Source of the DNA: Lithospermum erythrorhizon
Taxonomy: Eukaryota; Streptophyta; Magnoliopsida; Boraginales; Boraginaceae
DNA: 64,000 bases
Direction: 5' to 3'
Assembly: GCA_019722365.1 (NCBI GenBank)
Contig: JADFUC010001925.1
Location: forward strand, 1,488,001 to 1,552,000
In this document: positions 11,501-23,900 of the stretch, piece after piece
How positions within the stretch are numbered: the first letter of the stretch is position 1
Layout of the letters: each line of letters begins with the position of its first letter
Position numbers and translations under genes: made by a program
Notes under the pieces: generated by a model
What the model was told of the DNA's origin: nothing
Seen by the model: the letters and a program-made list of their open reading frames with translations, nothing else
Databases searched by the model: none

Positions 11501-12784
11501 TTATTGCTTCAAAAGTGGGTTAACTACTTTGTTGAAGAAATCTTCGAATTAAAATTGGGATGGAGTTAGTAATTATTTATTGTAGTTCGTTGACCACACT
11601 AGTGATATATTTTCTTACAGGGTTTCGTTACAGCTGTGAGCCACATGCTCTCTTTTGTTCCAGCTATTTATGATGTAACAGTTACAATCCCTAAAAGTTC
11701 GCCTCCACCAACAATGTTAAGACTCTTTAAAGGGCAATCTTCTGTGGTAAGCCCAATAATCTCATTGCAGTGCCATCTATATTGGGAATGATTGACTGAT
11801 TGTTGTGTATCTTTCCTAGAGTTTTCCTTTGTTGTGTTCAGCATTGCATTCTAAAGTAAAAAACATTTCAAGATGAAATATAAATGACTACCCATTCAAA
11901 ATGCTTTACAATATAGATATAGCTGTGCCACCATGTACGTATACACCTCATTACACTATCGAAGAGTGGAGAACATCTGATATTTTGCTGGAAAAACAAT
12001 TAAGAGCTTTATACTTCGCTCAGTTTCCACTTAAAACAGATTTTTTCCTTCATAGTTGCATTAATTGTTTTGTTACTTCCACAGGTGCATGTACACCTTA
12101 AGAGGCATCTAATGAAAGATTTGCCAGAAAATGATGAAGCCATTGCTCAGTGGTGTAAAGACATCTTTGTGGCCAAGGTACATCTTTTGTTATTTAGATT
12201 CACTTACATTGTCTGTGTTGCACTTCCGCCTTGCTTGGCCAAACATAGCTTGCTATATACTCGAAGTGTGTATATAATCTGGTGCTCTCATGTGAATGAC
12301 ACTTCCTCATGAACTTGAGCTTGTAATAAAAAAAATTAAGATTTTGTTTTCATGGTTGTCTTTGTAATGACCAGGATAAATTGTTGGACAAACATAAAGC
12401 AGACGACACTTTCACTGACCAACCCCAGCAAAAAATTGGCCGGCCTTTGAAGTCTCTTGTGGTAATACACTCTCTAAAGGATTGGATATGCACCAACATT
12501 TTTTATGATCTTTAAACTTTGTCCTTGCATACGTTATTTAGGTGGTTACCTGTTGGGGAGGCCTGCTAATTTTAGGAACCATAAGGTTCCTCCAACGGTC
12601 CATGCTTTTGTCTTCATGGAAGGGACGTGTGTTTTCGATGGTTGGGCTGGGAGTAATTACGTGTCTCATGCATATCTTGATTCAATTCTCTCAATCAGAA
12701 CGCTCAACTCCGGCCAAGGTTGCCCCTCGGAAGCCAAGGAGTGAAGACGATCCTTCCAGTTCCACAGATGATAAACAACAGTAG
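8556..12784 (+). CDS. LPAT2: 1-acyl-sn-glycerol-3-phosphate acyltransferase, LPAT2 type
   Basis: Eleven exons join in frame to 387 aa: 8556-8636, 9386-9508, 10097-10136, 10222-10295, 10452-10511, 11044-11121, 11240-11398, 11621-11746, 12085-12177, 12375-12461 and 12542-12784. All introns are GT-AG. The enzyme transfers an acyl group to lysophosphatidic acid to make phosphatidic acid for glycerolipid synthesis. Plant LPAT2 enzymes act in the ER, and Arabidopsis LPAT2 is about the same length (389 aa). Visible motifs: N-terminal membrane segment ([20 protein letters not shown]), the catalytic NHRSDID box (H-x4-D) encoded in exon 4, FVEGTRFT in exon 7 (glycerol-phosphate binding block), and two C-terminal hydrophobic segments in the last exon, followed by a polar Ser/Lys-rich tail. 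The start Met matches the family N-terminus. All splice phases agree and there is no stop or frameshift, so the gene looks functional. Confidence 0.95.
8843..9310 (+). repeat. Four degenerate ~115-130-bp tandem repeats in LPAT2 intron 1
   Basis: The block ATATGAGGTAGTTTAT...GGGATAGTGAT...TTGGTTTTAGGGTGGAAC...GAATTCGTAACAGTTTC...TGCTTAATGTGT recurs starting near 8850, 8962, 9082 and 9222. Identity decays across copies. All lie within intron 1 and do not touch exon 2 (9386). Confidence 0.75.
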
Positions 12785-14295
12785 TCCTAAACACCGACTC
12801 TAGTTTGTAATCCGTAGTAAGCTATTTGTCCATTAACATTATCTTGGTTTATATAAGCTTTCCTTCCTCAATCTTTTGTCTGCCTATATAGTGCTTTTAT
12901 TCATTTTTCAATTTCCATATTCCTTTTCAAGAGAGTGTAAAAGTTAATTATATGATGGCATGGTTTCAAAGTCGGAGACAACTATTAGGTTATCACAAAC
13001 TTTTTTCTTTGAATTAATTCCTATCCTGACCAGGATTGTTTAATTATGTTGCGGCTTTAGGTCGAACGTTATGTTTTGTCCGACACTATTTGTTACACTG
13101 CCATCAATTTAATTGAACGATAATATGTGTTTTGATCGGACGTGTCATATTAATTTAGTGAGTCAGTACTTGAGTGCTTACATAATTTTAATAAGCATTG
13201 TGCTTAAAGTGATCATAATCATTGAATTCAAATGACTTTGAATTTAACGGTTACGATAAAATAGGAATAAGATAGTTATTAGGTAGTTATTTCATAATTA
13301 AATTTAAAAAACATAAATGAATGAGTAAGCATGATGCTTACAAAATTGTTGTAAGCACCTAAATGGAACTCGCTGGTATATACCTATTCCCAATTTTGAA
13401 GTAATACTCCGTACACATGTGGTCTCTACTTATTTTATAGTAAAAAGTTATAAATTGAAATATGATAGACAAATATCCTAAAATAAAAGGAGATAACTTC
13501 GTTGTGAGAGGTAATTGGTTATGGGTAGCTTTGTGATAGAAAAGATCGTAGAGTTTGTTTCTTACAAAGCGTTAGCCGTGGTTGAGCACGTCGCGCAGAT
13601 TTGCTCGATAAATGAGTATCGGTTTGTGAATCCTTGATAATAATGGTTTTAATTAAATTTTTTTAACCAAATGTATACACATTGAGATCGGTAAATAACG
13701 TCTTCCAAACTAAATTATGTTACAGTATTAAACTTGTAAGTTCAAGAATTATCATCATAATATTGAAATAAGTACTATTAATACATCATATAAAAGACAT
13801 TCTTACTAAGTTATATATCATAAATTATAAAAAAGCTATTATAAATATTTTAGGAGTTTGGTATAAATGATCGGCTTGATATGTCCAAACATTCGTATTT
13901 TACTGTTTTTATCCAAATCCAATGGTGCATATATATTTCTAAAGCAACTATTTCTACGACACAATTTTCTCTCTTTTTTTATCGTTTGCAAACGGGTGGT
14001 ATGCCCATTCGCATCTGTGCATAATACCCGTCTTAAAAACCAACACGGTGAACATATAGTGTGCCCCGTTTGGTAACACGTGGAACATCCACGAGGTGGT
14101 ATGCTTTCGTTGGGTAACCGCAGTGGCAGATGTATACTCGTTTGGTCATATGGAAGAGGCGAAAATCGTCATTGCACGTGCATTGTGCTTTGAAAATAGA
14201 TTTTGCCAAACCTGATATTATAAACCAATCAAGTTAACTTCGGCCGAATCGAGTCGAGTCGACTAAAATATATGATAAGCTGTAACACAGGCTGT
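12785..14295. other. Intergenic between LPAT2 and NRPA1
   Basis: LPAT2 3' UTR is expected in the first few hundred bases. No further gene is seen. An inverted-repeat element lies at 13174-13358. ORF 13867-14076 has no recognisable domain. Confidence 0.5.
13174..13358. mobile_element. Small inverted-repeat element (MITE-like)
   Basis: GTGCTTACATAATTTT near 13174 is mirrored by ACAAAATTGTTGTAAGCAC ending at 13358. This gives imperfect terminal inverted repeats about 185 bp apart, with inner GTGCTTA/TAAGCAT copies. No TSD was resolved. Confidence 0.4.
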
Positions 14296-14431
14296 TATAC
14301 ACACACCCAAGCAGTTCTTGTTTGAGAGATGAAATAGTATTCTTTTTTATTTGTAAGTGTAGTAGTTGAAATTATCTTTCGGTAAAATAGTCGTTTCGAT
14401 AAAATAAATATTATTTGGGTGTGTGTATATT
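14296..14431. mobile_element. 136-bp element with 15-bp perfect inverted repeats in the NRPA1 promoter
   Basis: TATACACACACCCAA (14296-14310) is exactly mirrored by TTGGGTGTGTGTATA (14417-14431). The structure resembles a very short MITE or a hairpin-forming promoter element. It ends 26 bp before the first telo box. Confidence 0.55.
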
Positions 14432-14457
14432 GGATCCTCTCGTAACCCTCATTACCT

Positions 14458-14485
14458 AAACCCTATTTTCTCTTGTTAAACCCTA
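14458..14485 (+). promoter_or_regulatory. Two telo boxes upstream of NRPA1
   Basis: AAACCCTA occurs at 14458-14465 and again at 14478-14485, 120-147 bp before the NRPA1 ATG. Telo boxes are known promoter elements of plant ribosomal-protein and ribosome-biogenesis genes, which fits an RNA polymerase I subunit gene. Function is inferred from motif and position. Confidence 0.6.
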
Positions 14486-14604
14486 CTTCATTCTTCTCTT
14501 CCCCAAAACAAAACAAAAAAATAATCTCAAATTTGTAACTTATTACTTGAATAACTTTAGTGTTAACTTAAAAATTCAATATTTTTGTTAATTGAACTTC
14601 TACA

Positions 14605-14970
14605 ATGGCTCAATCAACTGATGTAAGTATATTTTGTCCCAATTATTATTAAATTCTTATGTGTTTTGCTTAATGTTTTTGATTTTTTTAATGTTTTTTG
14701 TTTGTTACATTAACAAAGTGCTCAATGTAAATATATTTTATGTCCAATTGTTATTAAATTTTGATGGGTTTTGCTTAATTTTTTAATGTTTTTGTTTGTT
14801 ATTTCAACAATGGCAATCAACTAATGTAAATATATCTTATGTCCAATTGTTATTAAATTTTTATGGGGGTTGCTTAATTTTTTATTTGTTAGTGGCTCAA
14901 TCAACAATATATTTTATGTCCAATTGTTCTTAAATTTTTGTGGGTTTTGCTTAATTGTTTAAATTTTTAT
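14605..14970 (+). repeat. Tandem repeats containing copies of NRPA1 coding exon 1
   Basis: The 18-nt first exon ATGGCTCAATCAACTGAT (14605-14622) and its donor-side sequence recur in intron 1 as decayed copies at about 14716-14730, 14810-14825 (ATGGCAATCAACTAAT then GTAAAT) and 14892-14905 (GTGGCTCAATCAAC). Each is followed by TTTATGTCCAATTGTTATTAAATTT-like sequence. The unit is roughly 80-95 bp. Confidence 0.75.
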
Positions 14971-17900
14971 GGGGGGTTGCTTAATATGTTTTCTTTTCCA
15001 ACTGATATTATATTTTTGTGGGTTTTGTTTAATTTTTTGATTGACTTATATTTTGTTGTTATGGTTTAAGCTTGCCTCGGAGGAGGTGGTGGCAGTGAAT
15101 TTTGGTTTAATGACGTCGGAAGAAGTCAAGAAACTTAGTGTTGTGAATGTTCATAATCCAACTTTAATGGCTTCGGATACAAGACCGATGCCGGGTGGTT
15201 TATATGATCCTTTAATGGGTCCACTCAATGAAGGTTCTGTGTAAGTAATCGACTCGAATTGATAATTGGAAGTTTATTAATAAATTGATATTTCTTGGTT
15301 TATTTGATTATTAATTTTTTGTGTATATATGTGATTACTTGTGTATTTTGTAACTAGAAATGGCATAATTTTAGTTATTTAATGATAAAATTTGATCTTC
15401 GCAATGTAGTTGTAGTTATCAGACTTGTTTGTATATTTAGAGTTTTAAAAAACGTTGTTTTTGGGCAATTTAATGGGCGGTTCTTTCTTTGTATATGAAT
15501 ATGATTTAGACATTGTTAGTTACTACTTGGATAATTCGAGATAAAATAACTGAATGTATGAGAGCTCAGTATAGAATTTGCTCAGGGTTACTAGTTACTA
15601 CTAATTCATCATCTCCATAAATTTTAAGCACAATAAGTTATTAGAGAAACAAATAACTGACATGCTTTCCCATAGAAAACAAAGTTTAGAAAGGTAACGA
15701 GTTCTGTGTCAACAAGAGTGCGAAATTCGGAGGATATAGATTTCATGTTTGTTTTTATGTCCCCTTATTTTAGAAACTTTAACATAGAGCTATTTTCTCA
15801 GACTGAACTTTGCTTGCTCATTAATTAAACATCACATCTCAAAGTCAAATGCTGCAGGTGTAAATCATGTGGCCAGCGCTATCAGTCTTGTCCTGGTCAT
15901 TGTGGTCATATCAATCTTGTTGCACCTGCCTACAATCCGTTACTGTTTAATATGTTGTACACCATTTTAAATAATACATGTTTATTTTGCCTCCACTTCC
16001 GAGCATCAAACGTTGAGGTAGGTAGTCTGCAGACAATTTGTTGTTTCTGACCTATGTCCTACAGTCGGTTCCGTTTCCATATCCTTTTCACTTCTAACTT
16101 CTGAATTCCTTTATTTTTTTGATTTTTTCTGCTAATATATAGGTCAATAAATGCGTTAATCAATTGAAACTAATAGCAAAAGGTGACATTGTGGGTGCGG
16201 AGAAGTTGGAGGGTTCATCCTTAGAAGACTTATCATCGCCAGATGACAGTGATGGAAGTCATGTTTCATATTCTACACTTCATTCTATCCCTGAGGATGA
16301 CTTGGAGCATAACGTTGCTCCATTTTGGGATTCCTTGCGATTTACTGAAGCAATGGCTATTTTAAAAAATTTTATGGGGAAAAAAAGGGATTCCTGCAAA
16401 AGGGAAAACTGTGGGGCCAAAAACCCATCAATCACAAAGCCTACTTTTGGATGGTTTAATATGGTATGTATTATTTAAAAGTCAGAGGTTCTCTGTTTTT
16501 GCAAGTTATATTGCTATTATCAGCTTATCTCATGAGAAGTATTGCTTCAATAATGATTTATTTTAATTTTCTTATGGTGGTCATTTGAATTTCATATTTT
16601 ACCCTTCAGGCATTTGAATCATAAACATTATTTTCTTCTTGGTGGGTTGAACTTTTCTCCCTCCAGGAAAAAGGAAAGGGACAACTTTGGGATGATGTTA
16701 AAGAGAAACTTTGCAAACTCAATTGGTTTGGACATGTTTCAGACCACTTAGAAAATCACTAGCTGTTCTACCATACAAAGGGAAACTTACTTATCTTGAC
16801 ATTAAGCCACTTCTGTTGGGATTTTATTTTTATTGAAAGGTTTAGGATCAAGGTCATTGAAGCAGGAGGTGCTAGTGTGTAAGACTTTTGGAGTGTTAAA
16901 AGGATATCAAAATTCTATATGCAGAAGTTTTACTCGATTTGCTTTTATCTTTGGAGAAATAGTAGATATGAATGTGATGTTGTTTAAATTTCATGTGTTC
17001 CATACTTCATTACTTCTAGAGTATTGCAAACCTATCCAGTAAAAGTCTTGAATCACTTGCTCTATAAATTATAACCGAACCCAATAATTAGCAGTACAAT
17101 AATTTATCCAGTTAATTTAATAAGAAAACTTTGCTCTCATTACCACTAGGCCCAAAATCTGTTTAGACCTTTTAGTCGGATAGGACTACTTAATCTAACC
17201 AGGCCTAATTCTTTTCCTGTTACGTGGATCGCTTGGATGTATAAGTCCATTTGATTCTTTATGGTCCATATTTTCATCTAGCACATGCACTCAGAATAAA
17301 TCGTATTTTCCATACTATTTGTTGATTTGTCCTCTATATCTTCAATAATTCTTGATGGAAATAACAAACTGGTGGTACTCTGCAGGCTGGTTTGACAGAT
17401 TCTAAAGCAACACATAATGCAATGATGGGTGTCAGGCTATTTGGAGGATATTGCCGACGGACTGTTGAAAAATCTTCCTCTGAGGTGATAAATACCGATG
17501 AGGACACAGACAGGGCCATAAATTTGGAAACTGAGGAACTTGTGGAAGCCGCACCTCAAGAAATCAACATGCGCAAGACTCGACCTATATTGCCGTTTGA
17601 GGTATACATCACTTCATTTCGATTATTTTGCAAACCCTCTCAAAGTTATGTGATTCTTTTGTATCAGTTTATCTTACATCCGTCGTCACCATTGGCAGGT
17701 CAGAGATGTACTTCAGCAATTATGGGAAAACGAAACTCCCCTCTGCTCATTAATATGTAACATCCAGCAAAATCAAGTTAGCAGGTCAGACAAAACGGCT
17801 GGTTACTTTATGTTCTTTTTGGATACAGTACTGGTACCCCCCATCAGATTCCGCCCTGAAGCCAAAGGAGGTGATTCTGTGAGTGAGAGTACATTTCTCT

Positions 17901-20900
17901 TCAACTAATATCATACTTTTTCATCTAGTACTTAGTAATAGCGGCTTCTATACATAATTTATTTTTATCTTATGGTATTGAGAACTTTTCAATATGTAGT
18001 CTTTGGTGTATTAGGCCCAACAAATGATGCCAACAATCCCAACATGGAGGAGATTTTTACTTGAATAGACCATGATTTTTAATCAATTATATTATTCGAT
18101 GAAATTTACACCAATCAGAAACTAGTTTGGCTATGATTCGTGCCATAACAGATATGCCTTCTATTAGTTGATCTTGATCTATTTAATTTAAAGGTGATAC
18201 CAGCTTTCTCCTTGTAGGGCCTGTTTTAGGATTCTTGACTAAAATATTGTGTATCATTCTCATTTATATGTTGGTGATACAGTTTCTCATAGACAAGCTG
18301 CAGACTTCTTTCACTTGTTGCTTCATATTTCTAAGTGTCGTGAATGTACATGTCTAACTAGGATCTGAAAGTTTCGTCCTAGGTTATTTATTATAAAATC
18401 TTTTCGCACCCTTATATTCGGGAGAATTGAACACATGACTAGGGAAGGCGTCCTAAACTCTAGGTGAGAATATAACCCAGGACCTGGGGAAAGTCTCCTA
18501 CATACTTGGCCAATCCGATGTTCTCGTTCCTGATTAGATTTTGTCTCTTTAAATCTTCACGAGCATATTTTATTTTTTTGCTTTTACCATCTCTTTCCAT
18601 CTATTTGAAGGGTGACAGTCCCCGATTTCTTAAGTCAATCCTTCATTCCTTCTATTGTAGTAACAATTTTAAACAGTAGCAAAGGTGGGATACAGAACCA
18701 TATTATAGCTGATAATTGTTTCCTTCAATCCTGTCATTGCTTATTATTTTCCTTGATAATACTTAAAATCCACTTTTTATGGTTCAAATTCAAGGTTGAT
18801 CATGCATGAGCATATATGAGTTTCTCCTTGCACACGGGTGATCTTAACTGAATATATTTAGTCTCTCCCTCATGAAATAGGACTTTTTTTGGTCTAAAAC
18901 CAAGTTGGAAAGTCATTGCCAATTTTCCATTGTTCTTTTAATTGGTGAAAAGTATAGAAGCAGTCAAGCAAGTAGAATTTTTAGATTGTTGAGAACTGTT
19001 GTCTTTTAAAATAACATATTCTGTCTCTGTGGATATTTTCTTTAAGATACAGAGACTTTTGTGCTCGTCACACTTAAGAAATGTGACCACTTTGGTGATG
19101 AAGGCACCACATGAAGAATTCTGTTGATTTGTGGGTCACCATCTGTTGTCTTGGAAAGTAGATGTCAATCTCTTAATCAATAAATAATTTTTGAGAATTA
19201 TGTCTCAGACCATATGTAATTTTACTGCTAGTTTTTGTTTCTTCTGTTATGTGTTTGCGTCCTCCATTATATGCTTGGCAGAAGTAAGATGGATTCTTAT
19301 ACCCCTACCCCCAGCCAATCCTTCTGGTGGTGTAGTCCGAACAACTGTTAATGGTGTTAATGTCTACAATGAGTTATCTTTCTGACCACCCATTACTTTC
19401 TTTCAGACGATGGCACATGCACATACAACCTTACTAGGAAAGGTGATCGAGTGTAACATTGCAGTAAGGAATGCTCGTATTAACAAAGTTGAAGGATCTA
19501 AGATAGTAAATCGCTGGATGGAACTTCAACAATCAATAAATTTATTATATTATGGAAAAACTGGCAAAGGTAAGTGCATTTCTTGACATAAACATTCAAT
19601 TAACTCTCTTCAATAAGAATTTATGCCTAATATAGATGTTCTATATGGTAAGAACAAATCCCTTTTTATCTTTACATGTTTTACTTAAAAACGATTTTAT
19701 TTATGAAATACGTGCTTTTGAATTCTCAAGATTTGGTCATTGAGTTTATTATCTATCTCTCATCTGTTGACATGATTTCTATACTAATGTTAGTCAGTTG
19801 CTTTTCTCACATAAGTTGTTGATGCTCCGGTGAGAAGTTGGAATAACTGACATTCCACATATCTATTTTGGCAATTGGTATTTGATGATGATTATGGTCG
19901 TTAATTTAGATGGATTTTATGCTGTGGTCTTTTCTCAATGATTCGGTCTCCTTCCCATTGTTAACATCTTCTTGCCAGTGTCACATTTAAGAGACAAGAC
20001 ATAATTTGTACTCCTTCCTTCCCATACAGATTGTCTAGGTTGTCTTTTTCAAAAAATTAAGAGAGAACATATTTAATACTAGTTAAAGTTGACTTGTTTC
20101 TTAAAGTACATATGAACATTGGGAAATGAAAAAGGAGTCAAAGTAGACAATTTTCATGCGAAGGAGAGAGTATTGTATTGCACTATTTCCATTGCAGCTG
20201 TAGTCTGAAAGAACTTGGTGACTTGGTGTAACCTTAAACCTGTTGAACTCGCATCACATGTGCATATGTTTTGAAGTTTTACACAATCTCTGCACTTCCA
20301 ATACTTTTATTGTTGTTTCTTGTGTATAAGTTTCAACTCTAACGATTCTGATATTTTGTTCCGACATTTATGAACGCTTATGTAAAAAAACAATTTGGTT
20401 GAATCATTTTTCCTTTTGGGTGATAAGCTACTTATTATCATTAGACATCTTACTTTAAGGATCTGTATATTCTGTTTTTTCATGACTTGAAACATTGTTT
20501 CCACTGTGTTAAGGTAATTCCAGAGCTTCTCTTTTGGTTAATATAGTGGTTTTGTGGTTAAAGAAAAGTTCCAAAATAACACCCTCTACAATTTGTCATG
20601 AGTCCATCTTCATCCATGGTTTTGATTTGTTGCTAAGGTCTCAGTGCTTGTGTTGCTGCACATTTATGCTTATGATGGTATATCCCAGGTCAAAGAGATG
20701 CTGCTGCCGGAATATGCCAATTGTTGGAAAAGAAAGAAGGAATCTTTCGCCAAAAAATGATGGGGAAAAGGGTCAATTATGCTTGTCGCTCTGTTATTTC
20801 TCCTGATCCTTATTTGGCTGTCAATGAAATTGGGGTTCCTCCATACTTTGCTTTGAGATTAAGTTATCCGGAGGTATGGCTTGTTTGCTGCAATGTCTTT

Positions 20901-23900
20901 CTAATTAATTCCATGCTGTACATGTTCGTCATTGGTTGTAGTTCAATGCAAGAGCAGAATATTCATCATACCTTGTAAAGGTTAAAGTTTTTAATGTTCT
21001 GTTGGTTTGAGTTTTTTGTACTAAAAAATACATATATTAAGAAAACATTTAGAAGGTCCTCTAGGATTTGTTCAAATATTAGTGTGGAAGATTGGCTTAA
21101 ATATGTCTTATGAAAGAGCGTGCATGATTCCAATTTGTACCTGGAACATCTTATGAAAGAGCGTACATGATTCCAATTTGTTGATAATTTATTAGAAAGT
21201 TGACTGAGAAACTTGCATATGTCATCACATTCCCTTTATAATTGAGCATATTATATTAAAATTGTTGACCTTAATACTTGCAGAGAGTGACTCCTTGGAA
21301 TGTTGCAAAATTGAGGGAGGCTGTAATTAATGGACCTGAAAGCCATCCAGGAGCATTAAAATATTCAGATAAAGGATTCGGCTTGAAACGGCTACCAGTA
21401 GAGAGAAAGGCACGTATAGCTATATCTAGAAAATTACCCTCTTCCAGTGGTGTGGCCACACAATCCGGGAAAAATAGTGGGTTCGAATTTGAGGGAAAAA
21501 TTGTTTATAGACACTTGCAAGATGGGGATATCGTTCTTGTTAATCGTCAGGTATTGCTTTTCCCTATCTTCTATGTAAAAAGAAACAATAAAATAAAAGG
21601 GAAGAACTATGGAGTTCTAAAGAAGAATTGGAGAGGTTTCATATCTTATGCATTTTCTAATTACATTTTACCTTGCACATGATTTAAAGCTTGAACCTAG
21701 TCTCGTATATAAGTGTGATCTATCATACTCTGGATATGTACTTGAACTTAAAGGCGCTACCAAGCTGTGCTACATCCCTTTCCATTTGTCTACAGTCTGC
21801 TCCATATGTTACGCATGTTAAATCATTTATTCTTCCAACTAATGGAGAGACGCATCATGGAGCTTGAGTTTCATTGTTGAATCCCGCCCCCATATCTTGT
21901 TTTTTCATCTTACCACTTGGTCATAATCGTCTTATTCTAATGGCAGCCTACACTGCACAAGCCGAGCATAATGGCACATGTTGTTCGTGTGTTAAAAGGG
22001 GAGAAAACTCTTCGTATGCATTATGCAAACTGCAGGTTGGTGAAATTGATTATTGGGTTTTTGCCTCTATATACCGAGATCCTATTTCTGTATCTAACTA
22101 GTTATTTTGTTCTGTTTAGTACATATAATGCTGATTTTGACGGTGATGAAATGAATGTTCATTTCCCTCAAGATGAGATCTCTCGAGCAGAAGCATATAA
22201 CATTGTGAATGCAAATGAACAGTATATAGTTCCAACAAAGGGTGATACTACAGGGCTCCATTCAGGTTTCAAAATCTAGATTTCAGCATAAGCATTGATT
22301 TCATAATCAGTCGCGTATTAAGAAATATTTCAACCATTTGCTTTATGGATACCATTAACACACAAATATTTCTGCAGGATCATATTGTCGGTGCTGTACT
22401 GCTTACAATGAAAAACAGATTCTTAACTCGTGAAGAGTTTAGTCAGCTTCTTTATAGTTCTGGGGTGTTTGCAGCTGGGCTTGGTTCAGTTGTTGGCAGG
22501 CCATCCCGTAAAGTTTCTTTAGTAGAGTTAGAGGGTCTTATGCAGCCAATTCTACCTGCAGTTTGGAAACCGGTTCCTCTTTGGACTGGGAAACAGGTCA
22601 TTGTCATTAATTTTATTTCTCTTTGGTACTCATGCATAAAGAACTCAAAAATTGATTTGCATTCCTGACCTTCTTGCACATCACATTTTAAGGCCTCTTC
22701 ATCTTTAATTGAATGAATACTAGTAGTAAGAATTAGGAGCTCATTGTTATTACAAGTCAGATAGTTGAAACATGATATCCTCGAAGTAAGTCGTCTATTA
22801 TCAAGCTAGAAAAAGAAGAAGAAATGAATAACTTCATGATGATACAATTGAACTGAAGTAGTTGTCCTGCGTGGCGGTTAAATGAGAATATTGCGGCTCT
22901 GAGATCTATAATTTTGCAGTTCCATTATCATTTGTTGATTTATAGGGAGTCTTATGGAAATATTTTGTCATGTTAAATGTAGGAGATCATAGAGCAATCT
23001 ATTAGCAATCAATATAATAAAGAACCTTTATCTTGTTGCTATCAACTGAATGTGTTTGGGATAAGGACACATGAACATGTAATTTTTTTAAAATCCACTC
23101 TTTGGAAAAACATAGTCCTGTATTATTTTAGAAGCTGCATTTTAGATTTGTCAGAGAGATGATGCAGTATGTCTTCCAGGTCATTTCTGCGTTGTTAAAT
23201 CATCTAACAAGAGGTCAGGCACCTTGTACCGTTGAAGGCCGTGCAAAAATCCCATATCCTTATTTTCCAAGTGGTACTGGTATTTATCAACTAAGTGATG
23301 AGGAGGACAAGAATGCTGAAAACAAGTTTCTTGTTTATAAGAATGAACTGGTGCATGGTGTGATTGACAAGGCTCAGTTCGGAAAATTTGGATTAGTACA
23401 TACTGTGCAAGAGCTCTATGGTTCTAATGCTGCAGGCATTTTGTTATCTTCCCTTAGTCGACTTTTCACAATATTCTTGCAGGTTTGATTTATAGTCCAT
23501 TAAAATATTTAGTTACTTTCAAGATTCTTCTGACATTAAAATGCTCTTTCAGAGAAGGTGGCTGCTAACGTTTAGTGATTTACATATGTAATTGATGTGT
23601 TTCAGATGCATGGGTTCACATGTGGGGTAGATGACCTCATAATATTGCCTCATTATGACATCCAAAGGAAGGAAGAACTTGAAGGCGAAGACGGTGGTGA
23701 AGAGGTTCATTGTGAATTTGTCAAGTACAGACCAGGACAGATTGGTAAAGTATCGAACTCGGATTTGTTAGACTTGTCTGCTTTTAGTCTTTATGGTTTA
23801 ATATCATATCACCCTGTTTTAGTGAGAGGCACTCTGTCTTCCTAAACAATATAAGTGAGTTGCTGGCTATTTTAATTTAAGGACAATTGGAATAGAAATT

